A program made the translations under genes and the position numbers. The notes beneath the pieces are model-generated. The model was not told the DNA's origin and searched no databases. It saw only the letters and a list, made by a program, of their open reading frames with translations. From assembly GCA_035549075.1 (NCBI GenBank), contig DASZRT010000075.1, forward strand, positions 1 to 64,000: 64,000 bases of DNA. Reading direction: 5' to 3'. The stretch is from DASZFV01 sp035549075 (GTDB lineage Bacteria; Myxococcota_A; Polyangia; Fen-1088). Shown here one piece after another: positions 1 to 10,730 of this stretch; the first letter of the stretch is position 1, and the number at the start of each line of letters is the position of its first letter.

Positions 1-1
1 C

Positions 2-1063
2 GCAACCGCGCGCGCGCCGGCCGACGACGCCTGGCGCATCTACGACGAAGCCTTCCGCGCGCTCGTCGAGGGCCGCCGCGCCGACGCGCGCCGCCTCGTC
101 GACGGCCTCGCCGCGCGCGCCGACGGGCACCCGGCCACGGCGCGCGCCCGCGAGCTGCTGCGCCTGTGGCCGAGCGGCGTGCCGTCGACGAACGTCGCAA
201 CGCCGACCGACGTCGCGTCGGACGAGACGCCCGAGAACCCTGAAGAGGCGGAGGACGAAAGCCCCTCGCACGAAGAGAAGCGCACGCAGCTTTCGCGCGC
301 GGGCCTGGCCGCGTTCGCGACCCTCGGCGGCATCGCCGTCGGCGCCGAGCTGTGCGCGGCGGTCAGCTGCAGCAGCGGCGACGCTGTGCTCGAGCTCTCT
401 TTCTTGGTCGGCGGCTCCAGCCTCGCCGCCGCCCTCGTCTCCACGCCGAACGGCGTTCGTCCCGGCACCGCCGCCGCGCTCGAGAGCGGCTTCCTGTGGG
501 GCGCCTGGAACGCCGTCGCGCTCGACGAGGTCAAGGGCGTGACCCTCGAGCGTGGCATGGCCTACCTCATGCTCGGCGAGGGCCTGGGCATCGGTCTCGG
601 CGGCGTCGCCTCGGCGACGGCGCGGCCGACCGCGGGTCAAGTGTCGCTGGCGACGACGGTGGGTCTCTGGACCGGCGTCCTCACGTGGTTCGGGCGCGGC
701 GCGCGCGATTTGCCGACGACGGACGACGTCTCGTTCGCGGCGATGGCGACGACGAGCGACCTCGGCCTGGCCGCCGGCTCGCTGCTGGCGGCGGGCTTCC
801 CCTTGAGCCGCGGCCACGCGCTCATGATCGACGCGGGCGGCATGGGTGGCGCGCTCGCGGGCTTGGGCGTCGTCGCCATCATCGGCGGCAGCGGCACGCG
901 CTGGACGACGTACTACAAGGCGCTCGTTCCCTCGACGCTGGCAGGCCTCGCGGCGGCCGCGTACTTCACGCGCGACTGGGAGGTGCCGTCGCTGCCCGTC
1001 TCGGTCGCGATCGCGCCGTCACCGGGCGGCGGCGCCACGGCCTTCGTCGGCGGCCGCTTCTAG
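2..1063 (+). CDS. Partial Gly/Ala-rich polytopic membrane protein (5' end outside window)
   Basis: The frame is open from the first bases of the window, so the true start lies upstream; a GTG at 179 is in frame but the preceding 59 codons read as normal protein (Arg/Ala-rich helix ending in a WPSG motif). After an acidic linker rich in Glu and Pro come roughly eight to ten hydrophobic, Gly/Ala-rich stretches typical of an inner-membrane protein. It ends with FVGGRF and a TAG stop. I recognise no family and no catalytic motif. The stop lies inside the palindrome CTAG that also contains the stop of the convergent gene, so the two coding regions overlap by four bases. Function unknown. Confidence 0.7.
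   Translation, partial: ATARAPADDAWRIYDEAFRALVEGRRADARRLVDGLAARADGHPATARARELLRLWPSGVPSTNVATPTDVASDETPENPEEAEDESPSHEEKRTQLSRAGLAAFATLGGIAVGAELCAAVSCSSGDAVLELSFLVGGSSLAAALVSTPNGVRPGTAAALESGFLWGAWNAVALDEVKGVTLERGMAYLMLGEGLGIGLGGVASATARPTAGQVSLATTVGLWTGVLTWFGRGARDLPTTDDVSFAAMATTSDLGLAAGSLLAAGFPLSRGHALMIDAGGMGGALAGLGVVAIIGGSGTRWTTYYKALVPSTLAGLAAAAYFTRDWEVPSLPVSVAIAPSPGGGATAFVGGRF
1043..1058. other. No separate feature (coding end of first gene)
   Basis: This stretch is the last part of the first coding region and carries no independent signal; it is listed only to note that no terminator hairpin separates the convergent pair that meets at 1060-1063. Confidence 0.3.
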
Positions 1064-1611
1064 ATCCCGAGCTCGAACGTCAGGCGCAGCGACGCGAAGA
1101 CGTCGGAGCCCACCGTGGGATCGCCGGGGACGCCGTTCGGGAAGCGCCACGTCTCGCCGTCGAAGCCGAAGCCCAGATAGAAGAGTGGGTTGATCTCGCC
1201 TTCGATGGCGGCGCCGAGGCGGCCCACGACGCCCGTGCGCGAGGGCGCGTCGGCCCAGCCCGTGAGCGCGCCGCGCTCCTCGTGGATCGCGCCGCCGCCT
1301 CCGCGGAGCACGAGCCGGAACGCGCGCGTGCCGAAGCCCCCGCGCAGACCAAGGATCCCGCGCGACACCGCCTCGCCGTTTCCGAAGCCGACGTAGTCGA
1401 GGTAGCCGTCGAAGATCAGCACGCGCGCGCCGACCGTGACGCCGAGCCCGGGGTCTTGCGTGCCCGTGCTCTGCACGCCGCCCGAGCCGCTCGCATAGAC
1501 GGCGACCACCTTCGCCGCGGCGGGCTTGGGCGCCGCCACCGCGAGCGCGAGCGTCGTCACGACGCCCGCGATCATGCCGACCATGAGCTTCTTGATGACG
1601 AGCTTCTTCAT
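1060..1611 (-). CDS. Small secreted outer-membrane-type protein
   Basis: 183 residues. A basic N-terminus and hydrophobic core followed by AAPKPAAAK form a clear signal peptide. The mature part alternates Gly and aromatic residues with repeated beta-type stretches (YLDYVGFGNG, GILGLRGGFG, FYLGFGFDG) and ends in TFELGI, which suits a small beta-barrel or outer-membrane-associated protein. The ATG at 1611 is chosen over an upstream in-frame codon because AGGAGGG lies seven bases before it. A sigma-54-like element lies about 32-47 bases upstream. No specific family is recognised. Confidence 0.7.
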   Translation of the reverse strand: MKKLVIKKLMVGMIAGVVTTLALAVAAPKPAAAKVVAVYASGSGGVQSTGTQDPGLGVTVGARVLIFDGYLDYVGFGNGEAVSRGILGLRGGFGTRAFRLVLRGGGGAIHEERGALTGWADAPSRTGVVGRLGAAIEGEINPLFYLGFGFDGETWRFPNGVPGDPTVGSDVFASLRLTFELGI

Positions 1612-1642
1612 GACGTCCCTCCTGAAAGACGTCCTGTAGAAC

Positions 1643-1658
1643 AGCAACCGCCGGACCA
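1643..1658 (-). promoter_or_regulatory. Candidate sigma-54 (-24/-12) promoter
   Basis: Read on the minus strand the bases are TGGTCCG-N4-TTGCT, with GG and GC exactly ten bases apart and 10 of 12 consensus positions matched. The predicted start of transcription would be about 20 bases before the ATG at 1611 and upstream of its Shine-Dalgarno, which is a workable geometry. Prediction only. Confidence 0.45.
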
Positions 1659-1752
1659 TCTGTTACCGCGATTTTCACGGCCCCCGCGCGCCGCGGCGGT
1701 TCCGCCCCGGTGACCAGCGGGCGGCCTGGTAACACTGAGGCATTCCTATGTC

Positions 1753-1782
1753 TTGACGGAGCCCCCCCGGGCGCGGCATACA
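1753..1782 (+). promoter_or_regulatory. Sigma-70-type promoter of tRNA-Thr
   Basis: TTGACG (1753-1758) and CATACA (1777-1782) are separated by 18 bases; the predicted transcription start lies about six bases before the tRNA. The -35 differs from consensus by one base. Confidence 0.7.
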
Positions 1783-1795
1783 TGCGCCCGCGTTC

Positions 1796-1867
<72 letters not shown>

Positions 1868-1893
1868 CCGGATTCCCGATAAGCTGATCTGAC

Positions 1894-4278
1894 ATGATCA
1901 ATCGGCTGGCCGGGCTCAGTCGCGTGGGGGCGGGCGTCGCGGTGCTTTTGGTGGTGGGGGCGTTTGGGTGCGCGCGGCACTCGTCGGGGCCGGTGGGGGG
2001 CGGCGCGATGTGCAAGGCCGCTTCGGACTGCGCGACGGGCGAAACGTGCGCGGCGGGCGTGTGCACGCCGCCGGGCACGACGAAGAAGGGCGACGGTTGC
2101 ACGGCGACGTACAACTGCGCGGCCGGCCTGTACTGCAACGCGCTCGGCGCGTGTGACACGGGCGGCACCGTCGCCGAGGGCGGCTCGTGCACGGCGGACG
2201 CGGTTTGCACGCCGCCCATGCGCTGCAACTTCGACGGCTTCTTTGGCGCCTGCGGGGCCGCGGGCACGGCGACGGCGGGCGCGACATGCACCAAGTCCTC
2301 CGACTGCGTCGCGGGGCTGCTGTGCGCGCCGAACGGTTCGTGCTTGCCGCCGGCGCAGGCTTACCCGCCGTTCAAAGGCGCGGCGTGCGCCGACGACGGG
2401 CCGTTCCGCGTGTACTTCGAGATCCCGAGGCCGAGCACGCCGCCGAAAGACTTCTTCCGCCTGCCGTTCCCCAACGACATCCGCGTCACCGACGGCAAGC
2501 TCGACATCTCGGACTTCCCCGAGCCGGGGCCGACGCCGCTCGGCGTGGATCTCGTGAAGCTCTACGTCGACACGTGGACGGCGGACTTCGACGGCTTCTC
2601 GGTGATCGCGCCCGCGACGTTCCGCTTCTCGGCGCCCATCGACGACACGACGGTCGGCAACGGCGCGACGATGATCGTCGACCTCGCGCCCGACGCGAAG
2701 CAGGTCGAGTACGCGCGCAGCTGGGTCTACGCGCCCAGCCGCACGAAGTACTCGTGCGAGAACCGCTTCAGCGAGCGCGTCACCCCGGACGCGCCCTTGG
2801 TGGGCGGGCACACCTATGCGGTCATCCTCACGACGGCGATCAAGTCGAAGATGGGCGAGACGCCGGTCGTCGACGCCGACATGCAGGCGATGCTCTCGGC
2901 GACGGCGCCGACAGACGCCACGCTCATGCACGCGTGGACGGCGTACCAGCCGTTGCGCACGTGGCTCGCGAGCAAGGGCGCCGCGGCGCCCGCCGTCGCG
3001 GCCGCCGCCGTCTTCACGGTGCAAGACGCGCCCGCGCGCCTGCAGCGCCTCGCGGCCGCGGTCGCGAAGGCGCCGGCGCCCACGTTCAAGGACCTCACGC
3101 TGTGCGCGCCCGGCGTGAAGTCGCCGTGCGACGACGGCACACCCGCGCGCGAATGCCCGGCCGTCGCCGACCCGGCCTTCGACGAGATCCACGGGCGCTT
3201 CAGCGTGCCGATCTTCCAGAAGGGCGCCGAGCCGTACGAGCTGCCCGTCGATGGCGCCGGCGGCATCGTCGAAGACGCGAACGGGCCGATCGTGCAGCGC
3301 ACCGAGGACGTCTGCTTCGCGATGTCGGTGCCCAAGGCGACGGCGCCGGCCAAAGGGTGGCCGCTCGTCGTGTACCACCACGGCACGGGCGGCTCGATGC
3401 GGTCGATCTTCGACGACGGCGTCGCGGCCGCGATGGCCAAGGCGTCTTCGCCCGCCGTCGTCTTCGGCTGGGACGCCGTCGAGCACGGCGCGCGGCGCGG
3501 CGCATCGACGAAGAAGCCCGACGACCTGGTGTTCAACCCGTTGAACCCGGAGGCGGCGCGCGACAACTTCCTGCAAGGCGCCGCCGACGTGTTGCAAGCG
3601 CTGCGCGTCGCCGGCGCGGGGCCGTTGCTCGTGTCCACGGGCGGGCGCAGCGTGGCGTTCAGCGGCACGCAGATGTTCTTCGGGCACTCGCAAGGCAGCA
3701 CGTCGGGCGCGCTCGCGGTGTCGGTGACCGACGCGGCGCCGACGGCCGTGTTCTCGGGCGCGGGGTCGTGGCTCACGCACTCGCTGCTCGACAAGACGAA
3801 CCCCGTCAACATCGCCGCGGGGATGGTGTTCCTCATCGGCGAGCCGCTCGACGATCAACACCCCGTGCTCACGCTGTTCCAGAGCTTCTTCGATCGCTCG
3901 GATCCGCTGGGCTACAACCCGCTCGTCATCAAGCGGCCGCCCACGGGCCTGCACGCGAAGAACGTGTACATGTCATGGGGGACGAAGGACACCTACACCC
4001 CACCGTCGACGCTCAACGCAAATGGCCTGTCGCTGGGGCTGCCCGTCGCTGGTACCGCGCCCCCCGACTACTACCTCACGACGACGCCGCGGCCCGCGAC
4101 GCAGAACCTGGCGAGCGGCGACGCCGCGTCGTCGAAGGTCACGGCCGTCATGGTCCCTTACACCTCGGGCGCCGACTACGACGGGCACTTCGTCGCGTCC
4201 AAGAACGCCGACGCCATCGCCGACTGGACGGCGTTTCTGACGTCCTACATCGAGAGCGGCGCGCCTACGTTGCCCTGA
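1894..4278 (+). CDS. Cys-rich secreted alpha/beta-hydrolase lipoprotein
   Basis: 794 residues. A lipobox (VGAFG-Cys26) predicts a lipoprotein anchored in the envelope. Residues about 35-145 hold spaced cysteine pairs of the kind C-x5-C-x5-C seen in many myxobacterial surface proteins. The C-terminal two thirds is an alpha/beta hydrolase: an oxyanion-type HHGTGG near residue 495 and a nucleophile elbow GHSQG with Ser599. The arrangement (N-terminal beta-rich region, then a lipase-like fold) resembles large secreted bacterial lipases or esterases; substrate unknown. The start lies 26 bases after tRNA-Thr with no obvious Shine-Dalgarno, so it probably depends on read-through from the tRNA promoter or starts further in. 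Confidence 0.8.
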   Translation: MINRLAGLSRVGAGVAVLLVVGAFGCARHSSGPVGGGAMCKAASDCATGETCAAGVCTPPGTTKKGDGCTATYNCAAGLYCNALGACDTGGTVAEGGSCTADAVCTPPMRCNFDGFFGACGAAGTATAGATCTKSSDCVAGLLCAPNGSCLPPAQAYPPFKGAACADDGPFRVYFEIPRPSTPPKDFFRLPFPNDIRVTDGKLDISDFPEPGPTPLGVDLVKLYVDTWTADFDGFSVIAPATFRFSAPIDDTTVGNGATMIVDLAPDAKQVEYARSWVYAPSRTKYSCENRFSERVTPDAPLVGGHTYAVILTTAIKSKMGETPVVDADMQAMLSATAPTDATLMHAWTAYQPLRTWLASKGAAAPAVAAAAVFTVQDAPARLQRLAAAVAKAPAPTFKDLTLCAPGVKSPCDDGTPARECPAVADPAFDEIHGRFSVPIFQKGAEPYELPVDGAGGIVEDANGPIVQRTEDVCFAMSVPKATAPAKGWPLVVYHHGTGGSMRSIFDDGVAAAMAKASSPAVVFGWDAVEHGARRGASTKKPDDLVFNPLNPEAARDNFLQGAADVLQALRVAGAGPLLVSTGGRSVAFSGTQMFFGHSQGSTSGALAVSVTDAAPTAVFSGAGSWLTHSLLDKTNPVNIAAGMVFLIGEPLDDQHPVLTLFQSFFDRSDPLGYNPLVIKRPPTGLHAKNVYMSWGTKDTYTPPSTLNANGLSLGLPVAGTAPPDYYLTTTPRPATQNLASGDAASSKVTAVMVPYTSGADYDGHFVASKNADAIADWTAFLTSYIESGAPTLP

Positions 4279-4290
4279 GGCCCCACCGCG

Positions 4291-4306
4291 ACGCGGCCGG
4301 CCGCGT
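4291..4306. repeat. 16-base perfect palindrome after the hydrolase stop
   Basis: ACGCGGCCGGCCGCGT is perfectly self-complementary and starts 13 bases after the hydrolase stop. As RNA it could form a short GC hairpin and act as a weak terminator; there is no T-run. Confidence 0.4.
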
Positions 4307-4348
4307 GCGCTCAAGGGCGCGCGGCGACCGTCCGATGACTTACGTCAC

Positions 4349-4509
4349 GTGCTGACGAAACTGAAATCCCTCTGGCACGACGAGAGCGGCGCGACGGCGG
4401 TCGAGTACGGCCTCATCGTGGCGGCGATCGCGGGGCTGATCATCGTCGTCGTCTTCTTGCTGGGCAAGAAGGTGAACAACGCCTTCAGCAACGTCGCCGC
4501 ACACATGCC

Positions 4510-4513
<4 letters not shown>
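4349..4513 (+). CDS. Flp-type (type IVb) pilin
   Basis: A 54-residue gene starting at GTG. The short basic leader (LTKLKSLWHDESG) is followed by the prepilin-peptidase site and the Flp signature G-ATAVEYG, then an uninterrupted hydrophobic helix (LIVAAIAGLIIVVVFLL) and a short tail ending NVAAHMP. This is the canonical layout of Flp/Fap major pilins (50-60 residues) assembled by Tad secretion systems. No tad, cpa or prepilin-peptidase gene is in the window, so it is an orphan here. The region upstream has no ATG in frame and no clear Shine-Dalgarno, making the GTG the only sensible start. Its TAG lies in a CTAG shared with the stop of leuS. Confidence 0.88.
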
Positions 4514-7047
<2,534 letters not shown>

Positions 7048-7078
7048 GGCGTTTGCGGCCACGGACTATAGCGGCTTT

Positions 7079-7696
7079 TTACGGGGTCGCGGGGGCCGCG
7101 GGCGGGGCGCCACCGTCGGTGGCGGCGGGCGCCGGCGCGGCCGCAGGGATCGGGCCCGACGACTGCGGCGCCCACATCTCGCGCCGCTGCTTGTAGAGCG
7201 GCTCGCCGTACAGGAACTCCGAGAGGCACGGCTGCGTCGGCAGGCTCCAGCTGTCGCCGTTGATGATGAGCAGCGAATCTTGATCGGTGACGACGCGGCG
7301 GACGCCGGCGCGCTCGACCCAGCGCACGTCGAGCTGAACCTTGTCGGCGCTCGCGAGCTCTTCGGGCAGGCGGCGCCAGTTCTCGTCGAGCACGCGCTTG
7401 AGGTTCTTGAGCAGGAAGGCGCCCTGGAACTCGATGAGCGCCCTGCCGCCCCGAACCGTCTTGATGCCGTCGCCGCCCTCGAGGTCGAGCGACGACACGA
7501 CGACGGGCGGCTTGGCGACGCCGGCGTTGAGCGAATCGAAGTACTCCTGAAGGCCGCACATGTCGTCGAAGCCGATCTGTCCCGGCGGGATCGTCGAGAA
7601 GTCGCGCTTGATGACGGGGCCGCAACCGAGCGCCGACAGCGCGCTCATCGTCGTGAGTCCGATCAGGATAGGACGTGAGAGGCGCTTTGTAGACAT
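7079..7696 (-). CDS. Lipoprotein of unknown function upstream of leuS
   Basis: 205 residues with a lipoprotein signal (LSALG-Cys). The mature protein has mixed alpha/beta character, includes a segment with LIEFQGAFLLKNLKRVL, and ends in a Pro/Ala-rich low-complexity tail. I find no catalytic motif. In enterics leuS is adjacent to lptE, another lipoprotein gene, but here the order is reversed and I see no LptE-like features, so the parallel should not be used for naming. The gap to leuS is about 30 bases. Divergent from the XRE-type regulator across a 131-base region. Confidence 0.75.
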   Translation of the reverse strand: MSTKRLSRPILIGLTTMSALSALGCGPVIKRDFSTIPPGQIGFDDMCGLQEYFDSLNAGVAKPPVVVSSLDLEGGDGIKTVRGGRALIEFQGAFLLKNLKRVLDENWRRLPEELASADKVQLDVRWVERAGVRRVVTDQDSLLIINGDSWSLPTQPCLSEFLYGEPLYKQRREMWAPQSSGPIPAAAPAPAATDGGAPPAAPATP

Positions 7697-7744
7697 GACG
7701 GGCCCCGAGTGTAAGCCCGAACGTTGACATACCGCAACAACCGC

Positions 7745-7762
7745 ACCGTACGGTCGAGACCG
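7745..7762. promoter_or_regulatory. Overlapping dyads in divergent intergenic region
   Basis: ACCGTACGGT (7745-7754) is a perfect 10-base palindrome that overlaps CGGTC-GA-GACCG (7751-7762). A TTGACA lies at 7724-7729. They sit between the divergent lipoprotein and XRE-type regulator genes, a natural place for an autoregulatory operator. Unproven. Confidence 0.35.
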
Positions 7763-7827
7763 GAGTGCGACAATCACTCTGTTTTCGTGTGGAAAGTTGG
7801 GCGTCGAATGTCCACGCTTTCGGCGAG

Positions 7828-8661
7828 ATGACGAAGACGCAGCGGCACCCGCCCTCGCGCGAGCTGTGGAAGTTCTGCATGGATCGGCTGCGCGAGCTCC
7901 GCGGCGCCGACACGCGCGAACGCGACCTCGCAAACTTGCTCGGCTTCGAGCACTCGCGCGCCGTGCGCTGGAAAGAAGGGCAGATGTACGTCGACAGGGC
8001 CGAGTACCTCGTGCGCCTCGCCGACGCGCTCGAGGTCGACACGATGACGCTCGTCGGGCTCGCCGCGGGCACGTCGAGCGCCGAGCAAACGGCGCGGTCA
8101 CGCGCGCGCGTGACGAAGACGAACGGCGAAGGGCGGCGCGGGCGGCCCGCGACGCCGCCGGGCGCCGAGAACGCCGCCGACGTCGCGCGCTTCGCGATCG
8201 ATCCCGAGCGCTTCGACGCCGAGCTGCGCGGGCTCGTGCTGCTCATCGCCGCCGAGGGCGACGGTCGGGCGGCGTTGGCGACGGCGCTCGCGCGCACGCA
8301 GGAGCGCGCGCCCCACGCGTCCGTGGGCGCGCTCGTCGCGTCGAGCTTCGCGCTCGGGCTCTGCCTCGCCGAGCGCCACCGCCCCGACCTCGTGCTGGTC
8401 GATCTCGGCCTCGCCAACGTGCAGGCCTTCGAGGCGTGCCACGTGCTGTCGGGCTTGCCGAGCCGCTCGCAGCGGCGGTGCCGCGTCGTCGCGGGCACGG
8501 CGACGCTCACGCCCGAGATCGAGCGCGGCGCGCTCATGGCGGGCGCCGCGAACGTGACGCTCTTCCCGTTCGCGCCCGCCGTGGTCCAGTCAGAGATCGA
8601 GCGCCTCGTCGAGCGTCTCGCGCCGCGCAAGCCGGTGCGTGAGGCGCGCCACCGCGTGTGA
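7828..8661 (+). CDS. XRE-type HTH protein with C-terminal pseudo-receiver
   Basis: 277 residues from the ATG at 7828 (an in-frame start at 7765 is possible). Residues about 10-75 look like an XRE/lambda-repressor-type helix-turn-helix (ERDLANLLGFEHSRAVRWKEG, then LVRLADALEVD). After a basic linker the C-terminal 140 residues follow the receiver fold: hydrophobic beta strand, PDLVLVDLGLANVQAFE around the phosphorylatable-Asp position, and a terminal regulatory helix. The N-terminal acidic pair is replaced and the conserved Lys-Pro near the end is Phe-Pro, so phosphorylation as in standard receivers is doubtful. Probably a DNA-binding regulator; target unknown, possibly its own divergent region. 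Confidence 0.7.
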   Translation: MTKTQRHPPSRELWKFCMDRLRELRGADTRERDLANLLGFEHSRAVRWKEGQMYVDRAEYLVRLADALEVDTMTLVGLAAGTSSAEQTARSRARVTKTNGEGRRGRPATPPGAENAADVARFAIDPERFDAELRGLVLLIAAEGDGRAALATALARTQERAPHASVGALVASSFALGLCLAERHRPDLVLVDLGLANVQAFEACHVLSGLPSRSQRRCRVVAGTATLTPEIERGALMAGAANVTLFPFAPAVVQSEIERLVERLAPRKPVREARHRV

Positions 8662-8664
8662 GCG

Positions 8665-8681
8665 GCGGCCGCGCGGGCCGC
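8665..8681 (+). terminator. Short GC hairpin after the XRE gene
   Basis: GCGGCC-GCGCG-GGCCGC, a perfect six-base stem three bases after the stop. No T-run follows, so it is only a possible terminator. Confidence 0.35.
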
Positions 8682-8707
8682 GGCGAATCGGGTTAGATTG
8701 ACCGCGG

Positions 8708-10309
8708 ATGCCCGAAGGTCAGAGCCCCGTGACGGAGGCGCCGTTCGCGCCGCCGCGCGAGGCGCCGGGCGCGCGTCACCTCGTGTGGCTGCTCGTGAGC
8801 CTGGCGATGCTCTCGGTGTTTCCGTACTACGAGCGCGTCAACAACCCGAACGAGAACGTCCGCATCTACCTGGTGCGCGCCATCGTGGATCACCAAACGC
8901 TGCAGATCGGGCGTGTGTGCGACGAGTGGGGCTACGTCAACGACAAGGCGATCGTCGACGGCAGGCTGTACTCGGGCAAGGCGCCGGGCGCGTCGTTCGT
9001 GGGCGTGCCGATCTACTACGTCGCGCGCGCCGTCGCGCGCGTCGCGGGCGCGGCGCCGCTGTCGAAGCGCGCGCTCACGCTGATCTTGCGGCTCTGCGGC
9101 GTGGGGCTGCCCATGTCGGCGTTCTTGTATGCCTTCGCGCGCTGGTCCGAGCGGGTCACGGGCTCGGCGCAGGCGCGCGACCTGCTCGTCGCGGCGCTGG
9201 GGCTCGGCACGATGTTGTTCCCGTACGGCGTCATCTTCGTGGGGCACGCTCTCGCGGCGGCGCTCGCTTTCTCGGGCTTCATGCTGCTGAACCTCGAGCC
9301 GCGCGAGGGCGCGCGCCGCTGGGCGCTCGCGCTCGCGGGCACGCTCGTCGGGCTCGCCGTCGTCTTCGAGTACCAGATCCTCTTCGCGGCGCTGCCCATC
9401 GCCGTCTACGCGCTGGCGCGGCATCGGCGTGGCGTGGCGTTCTTCGCGCTGGGCGCGGTGCCGCCCGCGCTCGCGCTCGCGGCCTACCACACGGCCGTGT
9501 TCGGCAAGCCGTGGGACCTGCCGTACAACCACATCGAGAACCAGGCGTTCGCGGCGTGGCACCACGGCAAGAAGTTCCTCGGCATGCGGCTGCCCAGCGC
9601 GGAAGCGCTCGGCGCCGTGCTGTTCTCGCCCAGCCTCGGTCTTTTCGTCTTCTCGCCGTACCTGCTCGCGGGCGTCGCCGCGGCGCTGTGGCTCGCCGCG
9701 CGCCGCGCGCGCGCCGAGGGGCTCACGATCCTCGCCGTGGGGTTTCTCATGGTCCTGTTCCTCACGGGCGTCCCGAACTGGCACGCGGGGTGGTGCGTGG
9801 GGCCGCGCTACGTAGCCGTCGTCGCGCCGTTCCTCACCGGGGCGCTCGCGCTCGCGTGGCGTCGGCTGCCCGATCGGTTCGTCGACCGCTTCGTCGTGTC
9901 GGAGCTCGTCGCGGGCCTCGTGATCCCGTCGGTGTTGCTCAACGTCGTGTCGGGCGCGCTGTACCCGCACTACCCCGAGGTCTTCGACAACCCGGTCTTC
10001 GATCTGACCTTCCCGCTCATCGGCGCGGGCTACCAGCCGTACAGCCTCGGGTGGCTGCTCGGGTTGCGAGGCGCGTGGTCGCTGTTGCCGCTCGCGCTGC
10101 TCGTCGTCGGCGCGCTCGCGCCCGGGCTCGCTGGGCCCGAGCCCGGCGCGCGCCGTTGGCTCACGCACGTGGGCGCGGCGTTCGTCATCGCGGCGATCGT
10201 CTTGCTGCCCCTGTCGGGCTACGGCCGCCAGCCGCGCGCCGACGAGAACGCGGCGGCCGCGTTCGTGAGATCGACGTGGGAGCCGAAGCCGGCGCCGCAG
10301 CGGCCGTAG
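8708..10309 (+). CDS. Polytopic membrane protein, GT-C glycosyltransferase-like
   Basis: 533 residues with about eleven hydrophobic helices. The first periplasmic loop after helix 1 carries NPNENVRIYLVRAIVDH and YSGKAPGASF, similar to the acidic-loop region of lipid-linked-sugar dependent GT-C mannosyl/arabinosyltransferases. Later loops contain HHGKKFLGM, NWHAGWCVGPRY and a final cytosolic or periplasmic tail. I infer a glycosyltransferase of the inner membrane, using polyprenyl-phosphate sugars, but the donor and acceptor cannot be read from the sequence. It is monocistronic, ending at a hairpin facing a convergent operon. Confidence 0.7.
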   Translation: MPEGQSPVTEAPFAPPREAPGARHLVWLLVSLAMLSVFPYYERVNNPNENVRIYLVRAIVDHQTLQIGRVCDEWGYVNDKAIVDGRLYSGKAPGASFVGVPIYYVARAVARVAGAAPLSKRALTLILRLCGVGLPMSAFLYAFARWSERVTGSAQARDLLVAALGLGTMLFPYGVIFVGHALAAALAFSGFMLLNLEPREGARRWALALAGTLVGLAVVFEYQILFAALPIAVYALARHRRGVAFFALGAVPPALALAAYHTAVFGKPWDLPYNHIENQAFAAWHHGKKFLGMRLPSAEALGAVLFSPSLGLFVFSPYLLAGVAAALWLAARRARAEGLTILAVGFLMVLFLTGVPNWHAGWCVGPRYVAVVAPFLTGALALAWRRLPDRFVDRFVVSELVAGLVIPSVLLNVVSGALYPHYPEVFDNPVFDLTFPLIGAGYQPYSLGWLLGLRGAWSLLPLALLVVGALAPGLAGPEPGARRWLTHVGAAFVIAAIVLLPLSGYGRQPRADENAAAAFVRSTWEPKPAPQRP

Positions 10310-10340
10310 AACGTCAGCGGCGCGCGCGCTTCGGGCGGGG

Positions 10341-10366
10341 CCGCCGGCGTCACCGAACGCCGGCGG
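10341..10366. terminator. Bidirectional terminator hairpin
   Basis: CCGCCGGCGT-CACCGA-ACGCCGGCGG: perfect ten-base stem, six-base loop, between two genes that converge (stops at 10309 and 10380). Confidence 0.65.
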
Positions 10367-10379
10367 TGGATCGAGGTCG

Positions 10380-10700
10380 CTACGAGCTGCAGCCCTTCTT
10401 CTTCGGGTTCTTGCAGCAGGCGAGCGCGTCTTTGGCCGCCTTGGCCTTGTCCTTGGCTGCCTTGGCGTCCGCCTTGGCCTTCTCTTTGATCGGCTTCTCG
10501 CAGTCCGTCTTCTCCTTGGCCTTCTTGTCCTTGCAGGCCGACAGATCGGGCTTCGCCGTCGCCTTGAGCGCGGCGACCGCGTCGTCGGCGTCCTTCTGCT
10601 TCGCCGCGCAATCGGCTTTGGCTCCGGCGTCGGCGGCGGACGCGATCGAGGTCGTGCAGAGCGCCAGCCCGGCGACGAGGATCATCAATGTGCGTTTCAT
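10380..10700 (-). CDS. Small secreted Lys/Ala-rich protein with cysteines
   Basis: 106 residues. A classical signal peptide (MKRTLMILVAGLALCTTSIASA-A) is followed by a highly charged, Lys/Ala/Asp-rich helix with repeated KAKADAKAAKDKAKAAKD-type segments and six cysteines, four of them near the ends (CKDKKAKEKTDCEK, CCKNPKKKGC). It resembles the small PsiF-like secreted proteins in cysteine spacing, but the match is too loose to name it. ATG preceded by GGAGAACC. It is the last gene of a minus-strand series that begins at 15404. Confidence 0.7.
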   Translation of the reverse strand: MKRTLMILVAGLALCTTSIASAADAGAKADCAAKQKDADDAVAALKATAKPDLSACKDKKAKEKTDCEKPIKEKAKADAKAAKDKAKAAKDALACCKNPKKKGCSS

Positions 10701-10730
10701 GTTCGGTTCTCCTTGGGTCTGGTGATGGGG

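Noticed and set aside
7079..7696. LptE assignment for the lipoprotein beside leuS
   Set aside because: Gene order is reversed relative to the known leuS-lptE pair and no LptE-like sequence features are visible.
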